A program made the translations under genes and the position numbers. From Fasciola hepatica (Eukaryota > Platyhelminthes > Trematoda > Plagiorchiida > Fasciolidae), in the NCBI GenBank assembly GCA_948099385.1, contig CANUEZ040000198.1, positions 4,106,501-4,170,500 on the forward strand: a DNA stretch of 64,000 bases, given 5' to 3'. Position 1 is the first letter of the stretch; every line of letters begins with the position of its first letter. The notes below the pieces were generated by a model. That model ran no database searches and had not been told where the DNA came from. It saw only the letters and a program-made list of their open reading frames with translations. This document shows positions 25,323 to 38,529 of the stretch, in pieces.

Positions 25323-28300
25323 TTTTCAGCAATCAACTACTTACCAAGTAGTATATACGCTCACCACACTTGGAAAGATATGCTTCTGTTTTTGATGAGA
25401 AATCGGAATCGCTTCAGGGAGTGAGGGCATTGAACGTATGCGAATCCATAGAACCTGTGGCACTACCGATAAAGTCTATTCCATAGGCAGTTACAGATAG
25501 ATTTGATCACGAGCTGAACATTCTCACATGAGAAGACGTCCTGGTTAGAACTGATCAACCGACAGATTGGGTCAGTCGAATCGTCATAGTGACAAAAGCG
25601 TGCAAAAACTACTTCACATTTGCATTGATCCGAAACCACTAACAACAAAAAAAGAACTCAGCAGAGAGGGTTTGACGTCGTTCTACGATGATCCATTCAT
25701 TCGCCATATATCTGGTATTGTTGAATATTACTTGTGTTATAATGGACAAGACGTGCATGGGTAATAGGTTGTTTATGCCAAGATAGCTTGTTCGGACATG
25801 GACAAAACAAACCAAACGTTACAAACATGCTTGTTTGCAAAGTGGCTGCCCCCGTTCACTTGAACACAGTGACCATCCGACGGAGAAGCTGTCGTGTGGT
25901 TCGCCTGTTGTTGCTCACCTTATCGCGTTCAGTCTCTTCGGCATAGCGGCAATGGTAATCCACGACTGACGACAGTTCCCTTTTCAGAAATCAACTACTT
26001 ACCAAGTAGTATATACGCTCACCACACTTGGAAAGATATGCTTCTGTTTTTGATGAGAAATCGGAAATGCTTCAAGGAGTGAGGGCATTGAACGTATGCG
26101 AATCCATGGAACCTGTGGCACTACCGATGAAGTCCATTCCATAGAAAGTTAGAGATGGATTTGATCACGAGCTGAACATTCTCACATGAGAAGACGTCCT
26201 GGTTAGAACTGATCAACCGACAGATTGGGTCAGTCAAATCGTCATAGTGACAAAAGCGTGCAAAAACTACTTCACATTTGCATTGATCCAAAACCACTAA
26301 CAACAAAAAAAGAACTCAGCAGAGAGGGTTTGACGTCGTTCTACGATGATCCATTCATTCGCCATATATCTGGTATTGTTGAATATTACTTGTGTTATAA
26401 TGGACAAAACGTGCATGGGTAATAGGTTGTTTATGCCAAGATAGCTTGTTCGGACATGGACAAAACAAACGAAACGTTACAAACATGCTTGTTTGCAAAG
26501 TGGCTGCCCCCGTTCACTTGAACACAGTGACCATCCGACGGAGAAGCTGTCGTGTGGTTCGCCTGTTGTTGCTCACCTTATCGCGTTCAGTCTCTTCGGC
26601 ATAGCGGCAATGGTAATCCACGACTGACGACAGTTCCCTTTTCAGCAATCAACTACTTACCAAGTAGTATATACGCTCACCACACTTGGAAAGATATGCT
26701 TCTGTTTTTGATGAGAAATCGGAAATGCTTCAAGGAGTGAGGGCATTGAACGTATGCGAATCCATAGAACCTGTGGCACTACCGATGAAGTCCATTCCAT
26801 AGAAAGTTAGAGATGGATTTGATCACGAGCTGAACATTCTCACATGAGAAGACGTCCTGGTTAGAACTGATCAACCGACAGATTGGGTCAGTCAAATCGT
26901 CATAGTGACAAAAGCGTGCACAAACTACTTCACATTTGCATTGATCCGAAACCACTAACAACAAAAAAAGAACTCAGCAGAGAGGGTTTGACGTCGTTCT
27001 ACGATGATCCATTCATTCGCCATATATCTGGTATTGTTGAATATTACTTGTGTTATAATGGACAAGACGTGCATGGGTAGTAGGTTGTTTATGCCAAGAT
27101 AGCTTGTTCGGACATGGACAAAACAAACGAAACGTTACAAACATGCTTGTTTGCAAAGTGGCTGCCCCCGTTCACTTGAACACAGTGACCATCCGACGGA
27201 GAAGCTGTCGTGTGGTTCGCCTGTTGTTGCTCACCTTATCGCGTTCAGTCTCTTGGGCATAGCGGCAATGGTAATCCACGACTGACGACAGTTCCCTTTT
27301 CAGCAATCAACTACTTACCAAGTATTATATACGCTCACCACACTTGGAAAGATATGCTTCTGTTTTTGATGAGAAATCGGAAATGCTTCAAGGAGTGAGG
27401 GCATTGAACGTATGCGAATCCATAGAACCTGTGGCACTACCGATGAAGTCCATTCCATAGAAAGTTAGAGATGGATTTGATCACGAGCTGAACATTCTCA
27501 CATGAGAAGACGTCCTGGTTAGAACTGATCAACCGACAGATTGGGTCAGTCAAATCGTCATAGTGACAAAAGCGTGCACAAACTACTTCACATTTGCATT
27601 GATCCGAAACCACTAACAACAAAAAAAGAACTCAGCAGAGAGGGTTTGACGTCGTTCTACGATGATCCATTCATTCGCCATATATCTGGTATTGTTGAAT
27701 ATTACTTGTGTTATAATGGACAAGACGTGCATGGGTAGTAGGTTGTTTATGCCAAGATAGCTTGTTCGGACATGGACAAAACAAACCAAACGTTACAAAC
27801 ATGCTTGTTTGCAAAGTGGCTGCCCCCGTTCACTTGAACACAGTGACCATCCGACGGAGAAGCTGTCGTGTGGTTCGCCTGTTGTTGCTCACCTTATCGC
27901 GTTCAGTCTCTTGGGCATAGCGGCAATGGTAATCCACGACTGACGACAGTTCCCTTTTCAGCAATCAACTACTTACCAAGTAGTATATACGCTCACCACA
28001 CTTGGAAAGATATGCTTCTGTTTTTGATGAGAAATCGGAAATGCTTCAAGGAGTGAGGGCATTGAACGTATGCGAATCCATAGAACCTGTGGCACTACCG
28101 ATGAAGTCCATTCCATAGAAAGTTAGAGATGGATTTGATCACGAGCTGAACATTCTCACATGAGAAGACGTCCTGGTTAGAACTGATCAACCGACAGATT
28201 GGGTCAGTCAAATCGTCATAGTGACAAAAGCGTGCAAAAACTACTTCACATTTGCATTGATCCGAAACCACTAACAACAAAAAAAAAGAACTCAGCAGAG

Positions 28301-31300
28301 AGGGTTTGACGTCGTTCTACGATGATTCATTCATTCGCCATATATCTGGTATTGTTGAATATTACTTGTGTTATAATGGACAAGACGTGCATGGGTAATA
28401 GGTTGTTTATGCCAAGATGGCTTGTTCGGACATGGACAAAACAAACCAAACGTTACAAACATGCTTGTTTGCAAAGTGGCTGCCCCTGTTCACTTGAAGA
28501 CAGTGACCGTCCGACGGAGAAGCTGTCGTGTGGTTCGCCTGTTGTTGCTCACCTTATCGCGTTCAGTCTCTTGGGCATAGCGGCAATGGTAATCCACGAC
28601 TGACGACAGTTCCCTTTTCAGCAATCAACTACTTACCAAGTATTATATACGCTCACCACACTTGGAAAGATATGCTTCTGTTTTTGATGAGAAATCGGAA
28701 ATGCTTCAAGGAGTGAGGGCATTGAACGTATGCGAATCCATAGAACCTGTGGCACTACCGATGAAGTCCATTCCATAGAAAGTTAGAGATGGATTTGATC
28801 ACGAGCTGAACATTCTCACATGAGAAGACGTCCTGGTTAGAACTGATCAACCGACAGATTGGGTCAGTCAAATCGTCATAGTGACAAAAGCGTGCACAAA
28901 CTACTTCACATTTGCATTGATCCGAAACCACTAACAACAAAAAAAGAACTCAGCAGAGAGGGTTTGACGTCGTTCTACGATGATCCATTCATTCGCCATA
29001 TATCTGGTATTGTTGAATATTACTTGTGTTATAATGGACAAGACGTGCATGGGTAGTAGGTTGTTTATGCCAAGATAGCTTGTTCGGACATGGACAAAAC
29101 AAACGAAACGTTACAAACATGCTTGTTTGCAAAGTGGCTGCCCCCGTTCACTTGAAGACAGTGACCATCCGACGGAGAAGCTGTCGTGTGGTTCGCCTGT
29201 TGTTGCTCACCTTATCGCGTTCAGTCTCTTGGGCATAGCGGCAATGGTAATCCACGACTGACGACAGTTCCCTTTTCAGCAATCAACTACTTACCAAGTA
29301 TTATATACGCTCACCACACTTGGAAAGATATGCTTCTGTTTTTGATGAGAAATCGGAAATGCTTCAAGGAGTGAGGGCATTGAACGTATGCGAATCCATA
29401 GAACCTGTGGCACTACCGATGAAGTCCATTCCATAGAAAGTTAGAGATGGATTTGATCACGAGCTGAACATTCTCACATGAGAAGACGTCCTGGTTAGAA
29501 CTGATCAACCGACAGATTGGGTCAGTCAAATCGTCATAGTGACAAAAGCGTGCAAAAACTACTTCACATTTGCATTGATCCGAAACCACTAACAACAAAA
29601 AAAGAACTCAGCAGAGAGGGTTTGACGTCGTTCTACGATGATTCATTCATTCGCCATATATCTGGTATTGTTGAATATTACTTGTGTTATAATGGACAAG
29701 ACGTGCATGGGTAGTAGGTTGTTTATGCCAAGATAGCTTGTTCGGACATGGACAAAACAAACCAAACGTTACAAACATGCTTGTTTGCAAAGTGGCTGCC
29801 CCCGTTCACTTGAACACAGTGACCATCCGACGGAGAAGCTGTCGTGTGGTTCGCCTGTTGTTGCTCACCTTATCGCGTTCAGTCTCTTCGGCATAGCGGC
29901 AATGGTAATCCACGACTGACGACAGTTCCCTTTTCAGCAATCAACTACTTACCAAGTATTATATACGCTCACCACACTTGGAAAGATATGCTTCTGTTTT
30001 TGATGAGAAATCGGAAATGCTTCAAGGAGTGAGGGCATTGAACGTATGCGAATCCATAGAACCTGTGGCACTACCGATGAAGTCCATTCCATAGAAAGTT
30101 AGAGATGGATTTGATCACGAGCTGAACATTCTCACATGAGAAGACGTCCTGGTTAGAACTGATCAACCGACAGATTGGGTCAGTCAAATCGTCATAGTGA
30201 CAAAAGCGTGCACAAACTACTTCACATTTGCATTGATCCGAAACCACTAACAACAAAAAAAGAACTCAGCAGAGAGGGTTTGACGTCGTTCTACGATGAT
30301 CCATTCATTCGCCATATATCTGGTATTGTTGAATATTACTTGTGTTATAATGGACAAGACGTGCATGGGTAGTAGGTTGTTTATGCCAAGATGGCTTGTT
30401 CGGACATGGACAAAACAAACGAAACGTTACAAACATGCTTGTTTGCAAAGTGGCTGCCCCCGTTCACTTGAAGACAGTGACCATCCGACGGAGAAGCTGT
30501 CGTGTGGTTCGCCTGTTGTTGCTCACCTTATCGCGTTCAGTCTCTTGGGCATAGCGGCAATGGTAATCCACGACTGACGACAGTTCCCTTTTCAGAAATC
30601 AACTACTTTCCAAGTAGTATATACGCTCACCACACTTGGAAAGATATGCTTCTGTTTTTGATGAGAAATCGGAAATGCTTCAAGGAGTGAGGGCATTGAA
30701 CGTATGCGAATCCATAGAACCTGTGGCACTACCGATGAAGTCCATTCCATAGAAAGTTAGAGATGGATTTGATCACGAGCTGAACATTCTCACATGAGAA
30801 GACGTCCTGGTTAGAACTGATCAACCGACAGATTGGGTCAGTCAAATCGTCATAGTGACAAAAGCGTGCAAAAACTACTTCACATTTGCATTGATCCGAA
30901 ACCACTAACAACAAAAAAAAGAACTCAGCAGAGAGGGTTTGACGTCGTTCTACGATGATCCATTCATTCGCCATATATCTGGTATTGTTGAATATTACTT
31001 GTGTTATAATGGACAAGACGTGCATGGGTAGTAGGTTGTTTATGCCAAGATAGCTTGTTCGGACATGGACAAAACAAACGAAACGTTACAAACATGCTTG
31101 TTTGCAAAGTGGCTGCCCCCGTTCACTTGAACACAGTGACCATCCGACGGAGAAGCTGTCGTGTGGTTCGCCTGTTGTTGCTCACCTTATCGCGTTCAGT
31201 CTCTTGGGCATAGCGGCAATGGTAATCCACGACTGACGACAGTTCCCTTTTCAGCAATCAACTACTTACCAAGTATTATATACGCTCACCACACTTGGAA

Positions 31301-32888
31301 AGATATGCTTCTGTTTTTGATGAGAAATCGGAAATGCTTCAAGGAGTGAGGGCATTGAACGTATGCAAATCCATAGAACCTGTGGCACTACCGATGAAGT
31401 CCATTCCATAGAAAGTTAGAGATGGATTTGATCACGAGCTGAACATTCTCACATGAGAAGACGTCCTGGTTAGAACTGATCAACCGACAGATTGGGTCAG
31501 TCAAATCGTCATAGTGACAAAAGCGTGCAAAAACTACTTCACATTTGTATTGATCCGAAACCACTAACAACAAAAAAAGAACTCAGCAGAGAGGGTTTGA
31601 CGTCGTTCTACGATGATCCATTCATTCGCCATATATCTGGTATTGTTGAATATTACTTGTGTTATAATGGACAAGACGTGCATGGGTAGTAGGTTGTTTA
31701 TGCCAAGATGGCTTGTTCGGACATGGACAAAACAAACCAAACGTTACAAACATGCTTGTTTGCAAAGTGGCTGCCCCTGTTCACTTGAAGACAGTGACCG
31801 TCCGACGGAGAAGCTGTCGTGTGGTTCGCCTGTTGTTGCTCACCTTATCGCGTTCAGTCTCTTGGGCATAGCGGCAATGGTAATCCACGACTGACGACAG
31901 TTCCTTTTTCAGAAATCAACTACTTTCCAAGTAGTATATACGCTCACCACACTTGGAAAGATATGCTTCTGTTTTTGATGAGAAATCGGAAATGCTTCAA
32001 GGAGTGAGGGCATTGAACGTATGCGAATCCATAGAACCTGTGGCACTACCGATGAAGTCCATTCCATAGAAAGTTAGAGATGGATTTGATCACGAGCTGA
32101 ACATTCTCACATGAGAAGACGTCCTGGTTAGAACTGATCAACCGACAGATTGGGTCAGTCAAATCGTCATAGTGACAAAAGCGTGCAAAAACTACTTCAC
32201 ATTTGCATTGATCCGAAACCACTAACAACAAAAAAAAGAACTCAGCAGAGAGGGTTTGACGTCGTTCTACGATGATCCATTCATTCGCCATATATCTGGT
32301 ATTGTTGAATATTACTTGTGTTATAATGGACAAGACGTGCATGGGTAATAGGTTGTTTATGCCAAGATAGCTTGTTCGGACATGGACAAAACAAACGAAA
32401 CGTTACAAACATGCTTGTTTGCAAAGTGGCTGCCCCCGTTCACTTGAAGACAGTGACCATCCGACGGAGAAGCTGTCGTGTGGTTCGCCTGTTGTTGCTC
32501 ACCTTATCGCGTTCAGTCTCTTGGGCATAGCGGCAATGGTAATCCACGACTGACGACAGTTCCCTTTTCAGCAATCAACTACTTACCAAGTAGTATATAC
32601 GCTCACCACACTTGGAAAGATATGCTTCTGTTTTTGATGAGAAATCGGAAATGCTTCAAGGAGTGAGGGCATTGAACGTATGCGAATCCATAGAACCTGT
32701 GGCACTACCGATGAAGTCCATTCCATAGAAAGTTAGAGATGGATTTGATCACGAGCTGAACATTCTCACATGAGAAGACGTCCTGGTTAGAACTGATCAA
32801 CCGACAGATTGGGTCAGTCAAATCGTCATAGTGACAAAAGCGTGCAAAAACTACTTCACATTTGCATTGATCCGAAACCACTAACAAC

Positions 32889-32903
32889 AAAAAACAAGAA
32901 ATC
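32889..32903 (+). repeat. Variant tract A6-CAAGAAATC (one of four)
   Basis: The tract reads six A, then caagaaatcag instead of a plain A-run followed by gaactcag. It is also found at 38820-38834, 41457-41471 and 50021-50035. All four are followed by gattcatt, gggtaatagg and gatagc, so they mark one shared haplotype. The 38.8 and 41.5 kb copies are explained by the four-unit duplication, the other two are not. Confidence 0.9.
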
Positions 32904-34022
32904 AGCAGAGAGGGTTTGACGTCGTTCTACGATGATTCATTCATTCGCCATATATCTGGTATTGTTGAATATTACTTGTGTTATAATGGACAAGACGTGC
33001 ATGGGTAATAGGTTGTTTATGCCAAGATAGCTTGTTCGGACATGGACAAAACAAACCAAACGTTACAAACATGCTTGTTTGCAAAGTGGCTGCCCCCGTT
33101 CACTTGAACACAGTGACCATCCGACGGAGAAGCTGTCGTGTGGTTCGCCTGTTGTTGCTCACCTTATCGCGTTCAGTCTCTTGGGCATAGCGGCAATGGT
33201 AATCCACGACTGACGACAGTTCCCTTTTCAGCAATCAACTACTTACCAAGTAGTATATACGCTCACCACACTTGGAAAGATATGCTCCTGTTTTTGATGA
33301 GAAATCGGAAATGCTTCAAGGAGTGAGGGCATTGAACGTATGCGAATCCATAGAACCTGTGGCACTACCGATGAAGTCCATTCCATAGAAAGTTAGAGAT
33401 GGATTTGATCACGAGCTGAACATTCTCACATGAGAAGACGTCCTGGTTAGAACTGATCAACCGACAGATTGGGTCAGTCAAATCGTCATAATGACAAAAG
33501 CGTGCAAAAACTACTTCACATTTGCATTGATCCAAAACCACTAACAACAAAAAAAGAACTCAGCAGAGAGGGTTTGACGTCGATCTACGATGATTCATTC
33601 ATTCGCCATATATCTGGTATTGTTGAATATTACTTGTGTTGTAATGGACAAGACGTGCATGGGTAGTAGGTTGTTTATGCCAAGATAGCTTGTTCGGACA
33701 TGGACAAAACAAACCAAACGTTACAAACATGCTTGTTTGCAAAGTGGCTGCCCCCGTTCACTTGAACACAGTGACCATCCGACGGAGAAGCTGTCGTGTG
33801 GTTCGCCTGTTGTTGCTCACCTTATCGCGTTCAGTCTCTTGGGCATAGCGGCAATGGTAATCCACGACTGACGACAGTTCCCTTTTCAGCAATCAACTAC
33901 TTACCAAGTATTATATACGCTCACCACACTTGGAAAGATATGCTTCTGTTTTTGATGAGAAATCGGAAATGCTTCAAGGAGTGAGGGCATTGAACGTATG
34001 CGAATCCATAGAACCTGTGGCA

Positions 34023-34215
34023 CTACCGATAAAGTCTATTCCATAGGCAGTTACAGATAGATTTGATCACGAGCTGAACATTCTCACATGAGAAGACGTC
34101 CTGGTTAGAACTGATCAACCGACAGATTGGGTCAGTCAAATCGTCATAGTGACAAAAGCGTGCAAAAACTACTTCACATTTGCATTGATCCGAAACCACT
34201 AACAACAACAAAAAA
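34023..34215 (+). repeat. A-type island in the B domain with AAC-expanded tract (first)
   Basis: This patch carries the complete A-type block at 34029-34057. It ends with AACAACAAC plus six A (34201-34215) in place of the ordinary A-tract. The same pairing of A block and AAC triplet occurs at 36002-36194 and, in the left domain, in the unit with its tract at 7845-7859. The following unit (tract 34861-34875) has the AAC tract but a B block. Confidence 0.88.
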
Positions 34216-34383
34216 GAACTCAGCAGAGAGGGTTTGACGTCGTTCTACGATGATCCATTCATTCGCCATATATCTGGTATTGTTGAATATTACTTGTGTT
34301 GTAATGGACAAGACGTGCATGGGTGATAGGTTGTTTATGCCAAGATAGCTTGTTCGGACGTGGACAAAACAAACCAAACGTTA

Positions 34384-34399
34384 CAAACATGCATGTTTG
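34384..34399. repeat. Perfect 16-bp palindrome caaacatgcatgtttg
   Basis: Most units have caaacatgcttgtttg, which is imperfect at the centre. A t to a change makes it a perfect inverted repeat here and at 35703-35718, 40316-40331, 42953-42968 and 49538-49553. A hairpin or a dimeric protein site is possible, but no function is shown. Confidence 0.9.
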
Positions 34400-35702
34400 C
34401 AAAGTGGCTGCCCCCGTTCACTTGAACACAGTGACCATCCGACGGAGAAGCTGTCGTGTGGTTCGCCTGTTGTTGCTCACCTTATCGCGTTCAGTCTCTT
34501 CGGCATAGCGGCAATGGTAATCCACGACTGACGACAGTTCCCTTTTCAGCAATCAACTACTTACCAAGTAGTATATACGCTCACCACACTTGGAAAGATA
34601 TGCTTCTGTTTTTGATGAGAAATCGGAAATGCTTCAAGGAGTGAGGGCATTGAACGTATGCGAATCCATAGAACCTGTGGCACTACCGATGAAGTCCATT
34701 CCATAGAAAGTTAGAGATGGATTTGATCACGAGCTGAACATTCTCACATGAGAAGACGTCCTGGTTAGAACTGATCAACCGACAGATTGGGTCAGTCAAA
34801 TCGTCATAGTGACAAAAGCGTGCAAAAGCTACTTCACATTTGCATTGATCCGAAACCACTAACAACAACAAAAAAGAACTCAGCAGAGAGGGTTTGACGT
34901 CGTTCTACGATGATCCATTCATTCGCCATATATCTGGTATTGTTGAATATTACTTGTGTTATAATGGACAAGACGTGCATGGGTAGTAGGTTGTTTATGC
35001 CAAGATAGCTTGTTCGGACATGGACAAAACAAACGAAACGTTACAAACATGCTTGTTTGCAAAGTGGCTGCCCCCGTTCACTTGAAGACAGTGACCATCC
35101 GACGGAGAAGCTGTCGTGTGGTTCGCCTGTTGTTGCTCACCTTATCGCGTTCAGTCTCTTCGGCATAGCGGCAATGGTAATCCACGACTGACGACAGTTC
35201 CCTTTTCAGCAATCAACTACTTACCAAGTAGTATATACGCTCACCACACTTGGAAAGATATGCTTCTGTTTTTGATGAGAAATCGGAAATGCTTCAAGGA
35301 GTGAGGGCATTGAACGTATGCGAATCCATAGAACCTGTGGCACTACCGATGAAGTCCATTCCATAGAAAGTTAGAGATGGATTTGATCACGAGCTGAACA
35401 TTCTCACATGAGAAGACGTCCTGGTTAGAACTGATCAACCGACAGATTGGGTCAGTCAAATCGTCATAGTGACAAAAGCGTGCAAAAACTACTTCACATT
35501 TGCATTGATCCGAAACCACTAACAACAAAAAAAAGAACTCAGCAGAGAGGGTTTGACGTCGTTCTACGATGATCCATTCATTCGCCATATATCTGGTATT
35601 GTTGAATATTACTTGTGTTATAATGGACAAGACGTGCATGGGTAATAGGTTGTTTATGCCAAGATAGCTTGTTCGGACATGGACAAAACAAACCAAACGT
35701 TA

Positions 35703-35718
35703 CAAACATGCATGTTTG
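35703..35718. repeat. Perfect 16-bp palindrome
   Basis: It is the same sequence as at 34384-34399, two units downstream. Confidence 0.9.
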
Positions 35719-36001
35719 CAAAGTGGCTGCCCCCGTTCACTTGAACACAGTGACCATCCGACGGAGAAGCTGTCGTGTGGTTCGCCTGTTGTTGCTCACC
35801 TTATCGCGTTCAGTCTCTTGGGCATAGCGGCAATGGTAATCCACGACTGACGACAGTTCCCTTTTCAGCAATCAACTACTTACCAAGTAGTATATACGCT
35901 CACCACACTTGGAAAGATATGCTTCTGTTTTTGATGAGAAATCGGAAATGCTTCAAGGAGTGACGGCATTGAACGTATGCGAATCCATAGAACCTGTGGC
36001 A

Positions 36002-36194
36002 CTACCGATAAAGTCTATTCCATAGGCAGTTACAGATAGATTTGATCACGAGCTGAACATTCTCACATGAGAAGACGTCCTGGTTAGAACTGATCAACCG
36101 ACAGATTGGGTCAGTCAAATCGTCATAGTGACAAAAGCGTGCAAAAACTACTTCACATTTGCATTGATCCGAAACCACTAACAACAACAAAAAA
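36002..36194 (+). repeat. A-type island in the B domain with AAC-expanded tract (second)
   Basis: It has the A block followed by AACAACAAC and six A at 36180-36194, in a unit surrounded by B units. The next unit starts with private changes (gattcatgcattc near 36231 and gttagaatcatg near 36359) and shares gggtgatagg and cggacgtggac with the unit following the first island. This points to two-unit co-duplication (offset about 1979 bp, three units). Confidence 0.85.
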
Positions 36195-38529
36195 GAACTC
36201 AGCAGAGAGGGTTTGACGTCGTTCTACGATGATTCATGCATTCGCCATATATCTGGTATTGTTGAATATTACTTGTGTTGTAATGGACAAGACGTGCATG
36301 GGTGATAGGTTGTTTATGCCAAGATAGCTTGTTCGGACGTGGACAAAACAAACGAAACGTTAGAATCATGCTTGTTTGCAAAGTGGCTGCCCCCGTTCAC
36401 TTGAAGACAGTGACCATCCGACGGAGAAGCTGTCGTGTGGTTCGCCTGTTGTTGCTCATCTTATCGCGTTCAGTCTCTTGGGCATAGCGGCAATGGTAAT
36501 CCACGACTGACGACAGTTCCCTTTTCAGCAATCAACTACTTACCAAGTATTATATACGCTCACCACACTTGGAAAGATATGCTTCTGTTTTTGATGAGAA
36601 ATCGGAAATGCTTCAAGGAGTGAGGGCATTGAACGTATGCGAATCCATAGAACCTGTGGCACTACCGATGAAGTCCATTCCATAGAAAGTTAGAGATGGA
36701 TTTGATCACGAGCTGAACATTCTCACATGAGAAGACGTCCTGGTTAGAACTGATCAACCGACAGATTGGGTCAGTCAAATCGTCATAGTGACAAAAGCGT
36801 GCAAAAGCTACTTCACATTTGCATTGATCCGAAACCACTAACAACAAAAAAAGAACTCAGCAGAGAGGGTTTGACGTCGTTCTACGATGATCCATTCATT
36901 CGCCATATATCTGGTATTGTTGAATATTACTTGTGTTATAATGGACAAGACGTGCATGGGTAGTAGGTTGTTTATGCCAAGATAGCTTGTTCGGACATGG
37001 ACAAAACAAACCAAACGTTACAAACATGCTTGTTTGCAAAGTGGCTGCCCCCGTTCACTTGAAGACAGTGACCATCCGACGGAGAAGCTGTCGTGTGGTT
37101 CGCCTGTTGTTGCTCACCTTATCGCGTTCAGTCTCTTGGGCATAGCGGCAATGGTAATCCACGACTGACGACAGTTCCCTTTTCAGCAATCAACTACTTA
37201 CCAAGTATTATATACGCTCACCACACTTGGAAAGATATGCTTCTGTTTTTGATGAGAAATCGGAAATGCTTCAAGGAGTGAGGGCATTGAACGTATGCGA
37301 ATCCATAGAACCTGTGGCACTACCGATGAAGTCCATTCCATAGAAAGTTAGAGATGGATTTGATCACGAGCTGAACATTCTCACATGAGAAGACGTCCTG
37401 GTTAGAACTGATCAACCGACAGATTGGGTCAGTCAAATCGTCATAGTGACAAAAGCGTGCAAAAACTACTTCACATTTGCATTGATCCGAAACCACTAAC
37501 AACAAAAAAAGAACTCAGCAGAGAGGGTTTGACTTCGTTTTACGATGATTCATTCATTCGCCATATATCTGGTATTGTTGAATATTACTTGTGTTATAAT
37601 GGACAAGACGTGCATGGGTAATAGGTTGTTTATGCCAAGATGGCTTGTCCGGACATGGACAAAACAAACCAAACGTTACAAACATGCTTGTTTGCAAAGT
37701 GGCTGCCCCCGTTCACTTGAACACAGTGACCATCCGACGGAGAAGCTGTCGTGTGGTTCGCCTGTTGTTGCTCATCTTATCGCGTTCAGTCTCTTGGGCA
37801 TAGCGGCAATGGTAATCCACGACTGACGACAGTTCCCTTTTCAGCAATCAACTACTTACCAAGTATTATATACGCTCACCACACTTGGAAAGATATGCTT
37901 CTGTTTTTGATGAGAAATCGGAAATGCTTCAAGCAGTGAGGGCATTGAACGTATGCGAATCCATAGAACCTGTGGCACTACCGATGAAGTCCATTCCATA
38001 GAAAGTTAGAGATGGATTTGATCACGAGCTGAACATTCTCACATGAGAAGACGTCCTGGTTAGAACTGATCAACCGACAGATTGGGTCAGTCAAATCGTC
38101 ATAGTGACAAAAGCGTGCAAAAACTACTTCACATTTGCATTGATCCGAAACCACTAACAACAAAAAAAGAACTCAGCAGAGAGGGTTTGACTTCGTTCTA
38201 CGATGATCCATTCATTCGCCATATATCTGGTATTGTTGAATATTACTTGTGTTATAATGGACAAGACGTGCATGGGTAATAGGTTGTTTATGCCAAGATA
38301 GCTTGTTCGGACATGGACAAAACAAACCAAACGTTAGAAACATGCTTGTTTGCAAAGTGGCTGCCCCTGTTCACTTGAAGACAGTGACCGTCCGACGGAG
38401 AAGCTGTCGTGTGGTTCGCCTGTTGTTGCTCACTTTATCGCGTTCAGTCTCTTGGGCATAGCGGCAATGGTAATCCACGACTGACGACAGTTCCCTTTTC
38501 AGCAATCAACTACTTACCAAGTATTATAT

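Larger units (their letters stand above)
1..25650 (+). repeat. Left array domain: mixed A and B units (copies 1-39)
   Basis: Anchors: 194, 852, 1510, 2169, 2828, 3486, 4144, 4804, 5463, 6123, 6782, 7440, 8100, 8758, 9416, 10074, 10734, 11392, 12050, 12710, 13368, 14028, 14689, 15346, 16007, 16667, 17327, 17987, 18645, 19303, 19964, 20624, 21282, 21940, 22600, 23258, 23918, 24576, 25235. Types in order: ABAAAABABA AAAAABAABA BABBABBBAB BBABABBAA (22 A, 17 B). Most units here read cttcggcat rather than cttgggcat before the gcggcaatgg stretch. B units in this domain usually carry 9-10 A in the tract, A units usually 7-8. Confidence 0.93.

Noticed and set aside
35343..35696. 117-codon minus-strand frame, repeated at 39956, 42593, 49178, 55114, 56431, 59067, 60384 and 61701
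   Set aside because: It exists only where the tract has 8 A, which joins two shorter antisense frames. It runs antisense through the RT fragment, so it is a by-product of homopolymer length.
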